Part shown: positions 9,616-18,098 of the stretch, piece by piece
Layout: the number at the start of each line of letters is the position of its first letter
Position numbering within the stretch: the stretch's first letter is position 1
DNA from: NORP240 sp942492445
GTDB taxonomy: Bacteria > Pseudomonadota > Gammaproteobacteria > Pseudomonadales > Pseudohongiellaceae
DNA: 64,000 bases
Assembly: GCA_942492445.1 (NCBI GenBank)
Contig: CALOEW010000006.1
Span: forward strand, 1-64,000
Direction of reading: 5' to 3'
Notes under the pieces: model-generated
What the model saw: the letters and a program-made list of their open reading frames with translations, nothing else
What the model was told of the DNA's origin: nothing
The model's database searches: none
Program-made: the position numbers and the translations under genes

Positions 9616-9624
9616 TGGTATAAT
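9616..9624 (+). promoter_or_regulatory. extended -10 promoter candidate for bolA
   Basis: TGGTATAAT (TG at 9616, TATAAT at 9619-9624) lies 50 bases upstream of the bolA start. An extended -10 needs little from a -35 element, and none is convincing here. Confidence 0.5.
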
Positions 9625-9673
9625 TTCCCGGTCTCGGCGCCGGCCGGGACCTTGTCCAGGACGGCAAACGGAT

Positions 9674-9997
9674 ATGATGATGTCACTGCAGCAGGTTATA
9701 GAAGAAAAGGTATCGGCGGCACTTGAGCCCCGTTATCTGGAAGTGGATAACGAAAGTCATCGGCACGGTGGCCCGGGCACGGAAAGCCACTTCAAGCTTA
9801 CCGTGGTCTCGGATGCCTTTCAGGGGCAACTGGCGGTTAGACGCCACCAGAAACTCTACAGCCTGCTCAGCGAGGAGCTGGCGGGTGGGGTCCACGCTCT
9901 GGCGCTTCATCTCTATACCCCCGGGGAATGGGCAGGGCGCCATCAGCAGGCTCCGCAGTCACCGGATTGCCGGGGTGGCAGCAAGCTGGACAAATGA
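9674..9997 (+). CDS. bolA: BolA family protein
   Basis: Small protein of 107 residues (105 if the third of three consecutive ATGs is used) that aligns along its whole length with BolA: ESHRH, ESHFKLTVVSD, the helix RRHQKLYSLLSEEL, then VHALALHLYTPGEW and a short tail with CRGG. BolA proteins partner monothiol glutaredoxins in iron-sulfur trafficking and affect cell shape in stationary phase. The open frame extends upstream to 9386, but that part overlaps the divergent rbgA promoter region and has no BolA similarity. Confidence 0.92.
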   Translation: MMMSLQQVIEEKVSAALEPRYLEVDNESHRHGGPGTESHFKLTVVSDAFQGQLAVRRHQKLYSLLSEELAGGVHALALHLYTPGEWAGRHQQAPQSPDCRGGSKLDK

Positions 9998-10137
9998 CGC
10001 GGGAGGTCGCAGACTGCCGGGCAACAGCAAGCCGGCGCTGCCTCCGGGTGTGCCGTCGCAGTTGGGCACCTGGCGCCAGAGAGTCCTGACTTAGTCACTG
10101 GCGCTATTTAATCTTAAATTCGAAGAAAAGCTCTTAT

Positions 10138-10971
10138 ATGACTGAAAATAGAAGATTTCTTTTTGGATTGGGCAAGTATGTTGTGGCCCGGGAGTTCCTT
10201 CTTGGTGCTTTTGTCAGTTGTGTCATGGTGAGCCTGTTGGTGGCTGCGCTGGTTCATCGTCAACAACGATTGCAGCCGGAACCCGAAGGAATTTCCCCGA
10301 TCACCGTGTTCCCTGACTTTGCTTCAATCGGCGAGGTCAGTGTTAAGAAACAGATGTTCTTTGACTTTCTCGAGCTTTATATTGACCGGCAGAACGAATT
10401 GGTCCGTCAGACCAGGGAAACCCTGAAGGAGCTGTCCGCAATCCGGGCGGGAGGACGTAACCTGAGCAGTGAAGAGCGGGATTCCCTGCTCGCCATCGCG
10501 GCGCGATACGCGCTGGATCAGGAAGAACTGGAGGAATCTGAGTTGCTGGTTGAATTGCTTAAACGGGTGGACACGATTCCCAAACCCCTGGCGCTGGCAC
10601 AGGCAGCAACCGAGTCAGCCTGGGGTACCTCCCGGTTTGCCCTTGAAGGCAATAACCTGTTCGGTCAATGGTGCTACGACGACGGATGCGGCATGGTACC
10701 GGGCCGCCGTAGCAATGATGCCAGCCACGAGGTGCGAGCCTTTGAATCTATCGATGCCGCTGTGCGTGCCTATTTCATGAACCTGAATACTCACCGGCAA
10801 TACAGTAATTTTCGTGAATTACGGTTCGAGATGCGCAATCAGCGTGGCGCGCTGGACGCACTGGTGCTGGCCTACGGGTTGGATGGTTATTCAGAGCGGG
10901 GCGAGAAATACGTCGATGAAGTCCAGACTATCATCCAGCAGAACGACCTGATCGAGAAATACAGTGGCTGA
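10138..10971 (+). CDS. Bax-like membrane-anchored glucosaminidase
   Basis: The 277-residue protein has one N-terminal membrane segment (about 20-42) followed by a periplasmic glucosaminidase-fold domain. The landmarks of the Bax/FlgJ-type lysozyme fold are present: ALAQAATESAWGTSRFA with the predicted catalytic Glu, GNNLFGQWCY, and a C-terminal YSERGEKYVDEV. It probably trims peptidoglycan. It sits alone between bolA and a convergent polysaccharide deacetylase gene whose stop is only a few bases away. Confidence 0.85.
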   Translation: MTENRRFLFGLGKYVVAREFLLGAFVSCVMVSLLVAALVHRQQRLQPEPEGISPITVFPDFASIGEVSVKKQMFFDFLELYIDRQNELVRQTRETLKELSAIRAGGRNLSSEERDSLLAIAARYALDQEELEESELLVELLKRVDTIPKPLALAQAATESAWGTSRFALEGNNLFGQWCYDDGCGMVPGRRSNDASHEVRAFESIDAAVRAYFMNLNTHRQYSNFRELRFEMRNQRGALDALVLAYGLDGYSERGEKYVDEVQTIIQQNDLIEKYSG

Positions 10972-10974
10972 CAG

Positions 10975-12024
10975 TCAGCCACCTCTGGCCGGATTGATCC
11001 ACTGAACAGAATACCAGTAATACCGGTTCGATTCCGGAAGCGGTGCTGTGCAGATATAGCGCCAGCGACGGCTTGCGAACTGCCGATCAGGGCGTAATTC
11101 CAGCACCCTGGCTTCCCGGTCGAGCCACACCATGGGCAACGGACGGCTGTCGGCAAAACAGTTGATCTGATCGACGGAATAGTCACCGGGCGCAAACTGC
11201 AATCTGACAGTGGGGCTGGTGTCGCTGGTGACAGGACTTTCCGGAACCTGTTCGACGACATGAAATGCCAGGGAATCGAACTTTACTCTGGCCGTTTCCA
11301 GATTGGCGTAAATTCCGGCGAGTGGATATCTCGGCAGGGCCAGAAAGTCGGAATAAAACCCGACCGCGCCGGAATTCTGGGCAATGCCGGTAAAGCCTTC
11401 CTCATGCAGCATGGCCTTGATCGCCGGATCGAACTCACCGTAAGGGTAGGCCAGGTATCTGACACTTCTGCCGGTGAAGCTGGCGATACGCTGTTCTGCC
11501 TGTAGCAGGTCGGTACGAAGCTGCTCAATCCGCTGTTCCGGACTTTCGTCGTCCTGGCGGTCCAGCATGTAGGGATGGTCTACCATGTGATTGGCTATCA
11601 GCGCTCCCCAGTCGGACATTTCTCGAATCTGGTCCCAGTTCATGAAGCCTGCCTGATTGTCGTCAACAGGCTGGGTACTGATAAAAACGGTAAATGGAAA
11701 GCCGTATTGAAGCAGCAGTGGAAAAGCCGTTTCGTATATGGAAAGGTAACCATCATCAAAGCTGATCGCTACGCTGCGATCAGGCACCGACTGGTGATTC
11801 CGCAACATTTCGAGCATCTCATCAAGAGCCATCACATTGAATTCGTTGGCGCGCAGGTATTCCAGGTGACTGCGGAAAGATTCCGGAGTAGTGGTGGTGG
11901 AAGGAGGCGTGTCGGTGGCGACATGATGGTACTGAACTATGACACCGTGTTCAGCCGCACTCGCAGGCTGCGTAAGCGCCATCGCGACCAGCAATGTCAC
12001 AGTAAGGATTCTGGCGATACCCAT
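10975..12024 (-). CDS. secreted polysaccharide deacetylase (NodB homology domain)
   Basis: With the start at 12024 the protein has 349 residues and opens with a clear signal peptide (MGIARILTVTLLVAMALTQP, then ASA). The NodB domain follows with motif 1 SFDDGY and motif 2 NHMVDH, the Asp and His metal ligands, then AYPYGEFD. Members remove acetyl groups from N-acetylated polysaccharides such as poly-GlcNAc or peptidoglycan. The C-terminal ~110 residues form an extra domain I do not recognise. The open frame runs on to 12339, but that extension overlaps the fadB leader and lacks any secretion signal. Confidence 0.85.
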   Translation of the reverse strand: MGIARILTVTLLVAMALTQPASAAEHGVIVQYHHVATDTPPSTTTTPESFRSHLEYLRANEFNVMALDEMLEMLRNHQSVPDRSVAISFDDGYLSIYETAFPLLLQYGFPFTVFISTQPVDDNQAGFMNWDQIREMSDWGALIANHMVDHPYMLDRQDDESPEQRIEQLRTDLLQAEQRIASFTGRSVRYLAYPYGEFDPAIKAMLHEEGFTGIAQNSGAVGFYSDFLALPRYPLAGIYANLETARVKFDSLAFHVVEQVPESPVTSDTSPTVRLQFAPGDYSVDQINCFADSRPLPMVWLDREARVLELRPDRQFASRRWRYICTAPLPESNRYYWYSVQWINPARGG

Positions 12025-12177
12025 TGAATAAAAGACGTCGGTTGCGAAATGAACGAGCACGATTCCAATGATACAACATGCGACAGATGGACCGACACCG
12101 GCAGTCGCATCAGGTGGTATCCGAGTGGAGAGCCGTCTGAGTGGCAACCTGATTTCAGTTTCGCCGTCTGTCGACGC

Positions 12178-12183
12178 TATAAT
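12178..12183 (+). promoter_or_regulatory. -10 element candidate for the fadBA operon
   Basis: A consensus TATAAT 59 bases upstream of the fadB start. The upstream -35 region is weak (TTTCAG at 12153-12158, 19-base spacing). I could not identify a FadR or PsrA-type operator. Confidence 0.45.
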
Positions 12184-12241
12184 ACGCCTCCGCTGCGGCC
12201 CAAGTGCTACCGGGGTGCGCACCGAAGGGGGACATCCGAAC

Positions 12242-14395
12242 ATGATTTTCAAGGGTACGGCTATTTCGATTGACCGACAGTCGTCGGGGATCGCAAGTCT
12301 GGTTTTCGACCTGGAAGGTTCTTCCGTCAACAAGTTCAATCAACAGACTCTGCAGGAACTGCGGGAGGCGGTTGCCGCGTTAGCGGCGGCTGAGGTATCC
12401 GGGCTGATAATCAGCAGCGCCAAGGCCGGGTTTATCGTGGGGGCTGATATTACCGAGTTCACTGCCATGTTTTCGGCCTCGGACAATGAGATCTCCGAGT
12501 GGCTGCGTCAGGTCAACGCAGTTTTCAGCAGCATAGAGGACTTGCCTTTTCCTACTGTTACGGCCTTGAACGGTGTGGCACTTGGAGGTGGTCTGGAGTT
12601 GGCTTTAGCCACGGATTATCGGGTGGCTACCGATTCTGTGACTGTTGGGTTTCCAGAGGTTAAACTGGGGATCATCCCCGGGTTCGGCGGGACCGTCAGG
12701 GCGCCAAGACTGATTGGCGCGGACAACGCAATTCAGTGGATCAGCAGCGGACAACATATCAAGGCTGACGAGGCATTCGCCGTGGGAGCGATAGATGCCA
12801 TCGTGGAGCCGGGCAATCTGGAACGGGCAGCCGAGGCCATAATCGGCCAGTGCAACGACGGCAGGCTCGACTACCGCGCGGCGAGAGAGCGGAAAACATC
12901 ACCCTTATTGTTGAACGATGTCGAGTTGATGGTGGTATTTGAAACAGCCAGGTCGATGGTCGCGCAGCAGGCTGGTGCCAATTACCCGGCCCCCCTGGTT
13001 GCTGTGAAAACCATGCAGAAAGCAGCGGTCATGGAGCGTGCAGAGGCACTGGAGTGTGAACACGAGGGCTTCGTGCAGGTGGCGCAATCGGAAGTGGCGG
13101 CAAATCTTGTGCAGTTGTTTCTGAACGACCAGTACCTGGGAAGCAAGTCCAGAAAACTCGTACGCCTGGGTCGCCCCGTCAAGAATGCAGCCGTTCTTGG
13201 AGCCGGTATCATGGGTGGTGGTATTGCCTACCAGTCCGCATTGCGGGGCGTACCCATCATTATGAAAGACATTGCCCAGTCCGGAATCGATGCCGGCATG
13301 GCCGAGTCCAGAAAGTTGTTTACCAAACGGGTGGCAAGAGGCCGTTTGAGCAGTGATGCAATGCTCGACGCCATGCTGGCCATCAGACCGAGCCTCGATT
13401 ACAGCGGTTTTGACCGGGTGGACGTGGTCGTGGAGGCGGTGGTGGAGAATGCCGCCGTCAAGCAGCAAGTGTTAACAGAAGTGGAACAGAAGATAGGCGG
13501 CGATGCCGTTATCGCCACCAATACCTCCACCATATCGGTCTCGTCACTAGCCGCTGTCATGAAGCGGCCTGAGAATTTTTGCGGCATGCATTTCTTCAAT
13601 CCGGTCCATGCCATGCCTCTGGTTGAGGTTATCCGAGGTGAACACAGCAGCGCCGCGACCATCGCCACTGTCGTGTCCTACGCGAAGTCGCTGGGTAAGA
13701 CGCCGATCGTGGTGAACGACTGCCCCGGTTTTCTGGTTAACCGGATTCTGTTTCCCTATTTCAATGCGTTTTCGCTGTTGCTCAGGGACGGTGCTGATTT
13801 CCTGCTCGTGGATCGGGCGATGGAAAAATTCGGCTGGCCTATGGGGCCGGCGTATCTGCTGGACGTTGTCGGCATGGATACCGGTGTTCACGCCCAGGCA
13901 GTAATGGCAGAGGGATTCCCTGACCGCATGGGGCTGGAATTCACCAGCGCCATGGATGTGCTGTATCAGAACAAGCGGCTGGGTCAGAAATCCGGCAGCG
14001 GGTTTTATCGCTACGAAATGGACAGGAAAGGGAAGCCGCGCAAGCTGGTTGACGAAGAGGTCTTCAGTCTGATGGCATCCGTGGAACGGGGTAAGCAGGA
14101 ATTCAAGGAATCGGAAATCATCGACCGCATGATGCTTCCCATGTGCCTGGAAGCTGCACGCTGTCTGGAGGATGGCATCGTTGAGTCCCCTATTGAAGCG
14201 GACATGGGGCTGATTCTGGGGCTGGGGTTTCCGATGTTCCGGGGAGGAGCGCTGCGCTATATGGACTCCCTGGGGATCGCGGAGTTTTGCAATCTGGCCG
14301 ACAAATATCGTGATCTGGGACCGTTGTACCATCCATCCGAGGGATTGCGCGAAATGGCTTCCGCCGACCGGAAATTTTATGAGTCACGAGACTGA
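12242..14395 (+). CDS. fadB: fatty acid oxidation complex alpha subunit (enoyl-CoA hydratase / 3-hydroxyacyl-CoA dehydrogenase)
   Basis: The ATG at 12242 follows a GGGGGA ribosome-binding site and gives 717 residues, the usual FadB length, starting MIFKGTA. The hydratase domain (1-190) has GVALGGGLELALATDYR and the catalytic-region EVKLGIIPGFGGT. The NAD-binding dehydrogenase domain starts near residue 313 (AAVLGAGIMGGGIA), with NTSTIS and the HFFNPV motif. It performs the hydration, dehydrogenation and isomerisation steps of beta-oxidation in complex with FadA, encoded 15 bases downstream. The upstream extension to 12068 is rejected because it runs through the promoter region. Confidence 0.95.
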   Translation: MIFKGTAISIDRQSSGIASLVFDLEGSSVNKFNQQTLQELREAVAALAAAEVSGLIISSAKAGFIVGADITEFTAMFSASDNEISEWLRQVNAVFSSIEDLPFPTVTALNGVALGGGLELALATDYRVATDSVTVGFPEVKLGIIPGFGGTVRAPRLIGADNAIQWISSGQHIKADEAFAVGAIDAIVEPGNLERAAEAIIGQCNDGRLDYRAARERKTSPLLLNDVELMVVFETARSMVAQQAGANYPAPLVAVKTMQKAAVMERAEALECEHEGFVQVAQSEVAANLVQLFLNDQYLGSKSRKLVRLGRPVKNAAVLGAGIMGGGIAYQSALRGVPIIMKDIAQSGIDAGMAESRKLFTKRVARGRLSSDAMLDAMLAIRPSLDYSGFDRVDVVVEAVVENAAVKQQVLTEVEQKIGGDAVIATNTSTISVSSLAAVMKRPENFCGMHFFNPVHAMPLVEVIRGEHSSAATIATVVSYAKSLGKTPIVVNDCPGFLVNRILFPYFNAFSLLLRDGADFLLVDRAMEKFGWPMGPAYLLDVVGMDTGVHAQAVMAEGFPDRMGLEFTSAMDVLYQNKRLGQKSGSGFYRYEMDRKGKPRKLVDEEVFSLMASVERGKQEFKESEIIDRMMLPMCLEAARCLEDGIVESPIEADMGLILGLGFPMFRGGALRYMDSLGIAEFCNLADKYRDLGPLYHPSEGLREMASADRKFYESRD

Positions 14396-14410
14396 TCGGG
14401 AGAAAATACG

Positions 14411-15586
14411 ATGACACTGGAAGCCAGAGATGCGGTTGTAATCGATTGTGTACGGACTCCCATGGCCCGCTCCAAGGGCGGTTCATTCCGGTTTGTGCGC
14501 GCCGAGGAATTATCGGCCCGGTTAATTGACGAACTGCTGTCCCGGAACAGTCAACTTGATCCTGCCGAAGTAGAGGATGTGATCTGGGGCTGTGTCAATC
14601 AGACGCGGGAGCAGGGTTGGAACGTCGCCCGCAACGCAGCGTTGATGACTGCGCTGCCTCATACCACTTGCGCCCAGACTGTAAATCGTCTCTGCGGCTC
14701 CTCCATGTCGGCACTCCATACCGCTGCCCAGGCAATACAGAGTAACAATGGAGATGTGTTCGTCGTAGGCGGAGTGGAGCATATGGGGCACGTTCCGATG
14801 GATTATGGAGTGGACCCAAACCCCAGGGCTTCCCTTTATATCGCTAAAGCTTCATTCATGATGGGGGTGACCGCTGAAGTGCTGGCGCGCCTGCATGGCT
14901 TCGGGCGTGAGCAGCAGGATCAGTTTGCGGTCAGGTCACACACTTTGGCAGACAGGGCGCGCACCAATGGTGAGTTCGACAGGGAAATCGTTGCATTGGA
15001 AGGCCATGACGCAGATGGGATCAAACGACTGCTGCAGGCGGATGAGACGATTCGGCCCGACACCAGTCTGCAGAGCCTGGCGCAACTGAAGCCCGTGTTT
15101 GATCCGGTCAATGGTACGGTGACGGCTGGCACTTCCTCCCAAATAACCGATGGTGCTTCAGCAATGTTGATCATGTCGGGAGAACGTGCACGGGCTCTCG
15201 GATTCAGGCCGAGGGCAAGGATCAGAGCCATGGCCTGTGCGGGAGTCGATCCCTCTATAATGGGCTATGGGCCAGTGCCTGCCAGCAAGAAAGCACTGGC
15301 CCGTGCCAGCCTGAAAATGGAGGATATCGAAGTGGTAGAATTAAACGAGGCGTTTGCCGCACAGTCTCTTCCAGTGCTCAAGGATCTGGGGTTACTTGAC
15401 AAAATGGACGATAAGGTGAATCTCAGAGGGGGTGCTATCGCTCTGGGACATCCGCTCGGATGTTCCGGTACCCGGATTTCAACCACCCTGTTGAATGTAA
15501 TGGAAGACAGAGGCGCAACGCTGGGGCTTGCCACCATGTGTATCGGGCTCGGCCAGGGTATTGCGACGATTTTCGAGCGAATATGA
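14411..15586 (+). CDS. fadA: 3-ketoacyl-CoA thiolase (fatty acid oxidation complex beta subunit)
   Basis: The 391-residue thiolase has the nucleophilic Cys in NRLCGSSMSALH (about residue 95), the NEAFAAQ segment, and the C-terminal GHPLGCSGTR and CIGLGQG motifs with the second Cys. It cleaves 3-ketoacyl-CoA to acetyl-CoA and shortened acyl-CoA. It follows fadB immediately, as in the classical gammaproteobacterial fadBA operon. Confidence 0.95.
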   Translation: MTLEARDAVVIDCVRTPMARSKGGSFRFVRAEELSARLIDELLSRNSQLDPAEVEDVIWGCVNQTREQGWNVARNAALMTALPHTTCAQTVNRLCGSSMSALHTAAQAIQSNNGDVFVVGGVEHMGHVPMDYGVDPNPRASLYIAKASFMMGVTAEVLARLHGFGREQQDQFAVRSHTLADRARTNGEFDREIVALEGHDADGIKRLLQADETIRPDTSLQSLAQLKPVFDPVNGTVTAGTSSQITDGASAMLIMSGERARALGFRPRARIRAMACAGVDPSIMGYGPVPASKKALARASLKMEDIEVVELNEAFAAQSLPVLKDLGLLDKMDDKVNLRGGAIALGHPLGCSGTRISTTLLNVMEDRGATLGLATMCIGLGQGIATIFERI

Positions 15587-15630
15587 GGGTCAGGCGGGGT
15601 GGTCTGCAATTGCAACCCCGATGGAGTCAA

Positions 15631-16470
15631 ATGGATAATCAAAAACACCAGTTCAGTTTAAACCGGTCACGCAAAAATCTGCGTCGGGACGTGGGCAGGG
15701 CGATAGCCGATTACAATATGATCGAAGAGGGTGATCTGGTCATGGTATGCCTGTCCGGAGGAAAGGATTCCTATACCATGCTGGACATACTTCTGAATCT
15801 ACAACGTCACGCCCCTATACATTTCAGAATCAAGGCTGTCAATCTGGATCAGAAACAACCGGGTTTCCCGGAGCATGTATTGCCGGACTATCTGCGCACT
15901 GAAGGGGTCGATTATCACATTATCCAGCAGGATACCTATTCCATCGTTAAGGATAAGACGCCGGCGGGAAAAACTTTCTGTGGGTTGTGTTCGCGTTTGC
16001 GCCGAGGCAGCCTCTATTCCTATGCCCGCACAATTGGCGCAACGAAGATCGCGCTGGGTCATCATCGGGAGGACATCGTTGAAACTTTGTTTCTCAATAT
16101 GTTCTATGGTGGCAAGTTGAAGGCCATGCCACCCAAGCTGTTGAGTGACGACTCTGAGAACGTGGTAATCAGACCTTTGGCTTATTGCAAGGAGAAGGAG
16201 ATAGCCAGGTATGCCCGATTGAGAAACTTTCCCATAATTCCATGCAACCTTTGTGGCAGCCAGCCCAACATGCAGAGGCAGGTCATAAAGCAGATGCTGG
16301 CGGATTGGGATCGGTTGTATCCAGGCCGAGTTGAGTCCATCTTCAGGAGTATCGCCAATGTATCACTGTCTCACCTGGCCGACACAAACCTGTTTCCGTT
16401 TGTCAGCTTGAATGCCAGGGAGTCTTCAGGCAAAAATACCCGATTGCTGGAACTGGTGGAATTGGTCTGA
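15631..16470 (+). CDS. ttcA: tRNA 2-thiocytidine(32) synthetase TtcA
   Basis: From the ATG at 15631 the protein has 279 residues. It has the PP-loop SGGKDS that activates cytidine-32 of certain tRNAs with ATP, and CGLC and CNLC pairs that carry the 4Fe-4S cluster. The frame is open upstream into fadA, but MDNQKHQFSLNRSRKNL matches the family N-terminus. It is followed by yheU and tusA; a sulfur-relay gene nearby fits a thiolation enzyme, though TtcA does not need TusA as far as is known. Confidence 0.93.
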   Translation: MDNQKHQFSLNRSRKNLRRDVGRAIADYNMIEEGDLVMVCLSGGKDSYTMLDILLNLQRHAPIHFRIKAVNLDQKQPGFPEHVLPDYLRTEGVDYHIIQQDTYSIVKDKTPAGKTFCGLCSRLRRGSLYSYARTIGATKIALGHHREDIVETLFLNMFYGGKLKAMPPKLLSDDSENVVIRPLAYCKEKEIARYARLRNFPIIPCNLCGSQPNMQRQVIKQMLADWDRLYPGRVESIFRSIANVSLSHLADTNLFPFVSLNARESSGKNTRLLELVELV

Positions 16471-16510
16471 TCAGTATTACGTGTTTCCACAAACCCCGGG
16501 GCCGGCTGGT

Positions 16511-16765
16511 GTGAGAATCCCCCAAAACGGACTGTCTCAGGAGGCGCTGCGTGGTATCGTTGAAGAGTATGTCACGCGGGAGGGCACTGAGTATGGATCC
16601 CGCGACTACAGTCTTGAGGAGAAGGTAATGGCGGTATTGTCCCAGCTGGACCGTGGGGAGATTGTCATTGACTACGATCCTGAAACGGGCACCTGTAACC
16701 TGTTGGGCAATGAAAGCCGGACAGCGATCGGACACCCGGTATCGAAAGATCGTCCTATCGAATGA
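16511..16765 (+). CDS. YheU family (UPF0270) protein
   Basis: A GTG at 16511 gives 84 residues starting VRIPQNGLSQEALRGIVEEY, then TREGTEYG and SLEEKVMAVLSQLDRGE, the conserved core of the small YheU/UPF0270 family. Function is unknown; the family is cytosolic and common in gammaproteobacteria. The ATG of the open frame at 16412 lies inside ttcA and is unlikely to be used. Confidence 0.8.
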   Translation: MRIPQNGLSQEALRGIVEEYVTREGTEYGSRDYSLEEKVMAVLSQLDRGEIVIDYDPETGTCNLLGNESRTAIGHPVSKDRPIE

Positions 16766-16778
16766 TTGCGGGACTTTG

Positions 16779-17048
16779 ATGTCAGAGAAACGGAAACAGC
16801 TCAGTCAGGACCCACCGGAAGAGACGCTGGAGCTGGATGCATGCGGCCTTTTCTGTCCGGAGCCGGTCATGCTGCTGCACAACAAGATCAGGGAGATGCA
16901 GAACGGTGACCTGCTCAGAGTAGTTGCCACAGATCCCTCCACGACCAGGGATATTCCCAAGTTCTGCATCTACCTGGGGCATGAGCTGCTGGATGAAAGC
17001 CAGGCGGATGACAAGTACTATTACCTGGTAAGGAAAAAAACTGATTAG
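16779..17048 (+). CDS. tusA: TusA-family sulfurtransferase
   Basis: The 89-residue protein has the TusA core LDACGLFCPEPVMLLHNKI, with the active Cys in CPEP, followed by ATDPSTTRDIPKFC. TusA carries persulfide sulfur from IscS to the TusBCD relay for tRNA 2-thiouridine synthesis and to other acceptors. It starts 13 bases after yheU. Its TAG stop lies inside the edge of a dispersed repeat at 17047-17108. Confidence 0.9.
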   Translation: MSEKRKQLSQDPPEETLELDACGLFCPEPVMLLHNKIREMQNGDLLRVVATDPSTTRDIPKFCIYLGHELLDESQADDKYYYLVRKKTD

Positions 17049-17108
17049 CAGGCTGTTGAAAAACTATTGGGCTTGCCCGTGCTTCGTTAAATACTGGCTC
17101 AAAATGCT
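17047..17108 (+). repeat. truncated copy of a dispersed MITE-like repeat
   Basis: AGCAGGCTGTTGAAAAACT... to ...CTGGCTCAAAATGCT aligns almost base for base with the complement of 29534-29471. The similarity ends abruptly near 17108, so this is a one-ended fragment. It begins at the tusA stop codon. Confidence 0.75.
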
Positions 17109-17159
17109 GGCGGCACAATTATGACTGCGGGCTTGAACATCGAGAGAATGTAAACGCCG

Positions 17160-18095
17160 ATGCCGGCTTACCTGATTGACGCATCCATCTATATTTTCCA
17201 GGCTCACTTCTCTCCCCACGTGGAGTGCCGCGACAGAGACGGTAACGACCTCAGCGCGCTTTATGGTTTCTCTCAGTTTATGCTGAACTTTCTGCGGCGG
17301 GAAAATCCAACAGTGCTTGCCGTGGCAATGGATGAAAGTCTGTTTTGCGGTTTCAGACACAGACTTTGCAGTGACTACAAGTCTAATCGCGAATTACCTG
17401 ACGACAACCTTTCCCATCAGCTGAAAGGTTGTGCACGGCTTTGCGAGTTACTGGGTCTCGCCAGCTTCGGAAGCAAGACCTACGAGGCCGATGACATTAT
17501 CGGGACTCTGGCAAAACGTCTGAGAAGCGAAGGCAGATTGGCCGAGGATTTCATTGCCATAATTTCCCGTGACAAGGATCTTGCCCAGTTGTTGCGGGCG
17601 GACAATGACTGTCTGTGGGATTACCAACGAAATCTCAAGCGGGGCCGGGCAGAGATACAGGCGGATTTTGGTGTGTCGCCGGGCCAGATACCCGATTATC
17701 TTGGACTGGTTGGTGATGCAGTGGACCGAATTGCTGGAATCCCGGGTCTGGGCCCGGTAAAGGGGAGGGCTCTGTTACAGGAATTCACCTGTCTCGACGA
17801 AATTTACGCAAACCTTATGGGAGTGGGCCAACTTCCACTTCGCGGGGCGAGGAGACTGGTTGGTTTACTGGAAGTTCACAGGGATCAGGCTTACCTGTGC
17901 CGAACCCTGGCGACGATTGTCGAGGATGTTGTCGACGAGGTTGAGTATTTTTCCGTCGTGGCGCTTGACGATCTGTACCGCAAGCCCATCGATACTGACG
18001 GTCTTGGAGGATTTCTTCGGGAATATCAGTTTGAACAACGCTTCTGTGACAACATGGTAAGCGCAAGCGTCAGGTTGAATGAATCCCTGGATTGA
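17160..18095 (+). CDS. 5'-3' exonuclease / flap endonuclease (Pol I N-terminal-like, ExoIX type)
   Basis: The 311-residue free-standing 5'-3' exonuclease resembles the N-terminal domain of DNA polymerase I. Metal-site acidic residues are visible in the initial IDAS, in AMDES, in YEADDIIGTLA and in SRDKDLAQL. The helix-3-turn-helix DNA-binding segment is GLVGDAVDRIAGIPGLGPVKG. It is somewhat longer than E. coli ExoIX (about 250 residues). The role is probably flap removal in replication or repair. Confidence 0.85.
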   Translation: MPAYLIDASIYIFQAHFSPHVECRDRDGNDLSALYGFSQFMLNFLRRENPTVLAVAMDESLFCGFRHRLCSDYKSNRELPDDNLSHQLKGCARLCELLGLASFGSKTYEADDIIGTLAKRLRSEGRLAEDFIAIISRDKDLAQLLRADNDCLWDYQRNLKRGRAEIQADFGVSPGQIPDYLGLVGDAVDRIAGIPGLGPVKGRALLQEFTCLDEIYANLMGVGQLPLRGARRLVGLLEVHRDQAYLCRTLATIVEDVVDEVEYFSVVALDDLYRKPIDTDGLGGFLREYQFEQRFCDNMVSASVRLNESLD

Positions 18096-18098
18096 GAA

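Noticed and set aside
12068..12241. N-terminal extension of FadB to the first in-frame ATG
   Set aside because: The extension crosses the TATAAT element and is not seen in FadB; the ATG at 12242 has a good ribosome-binding site and gives the normal length.
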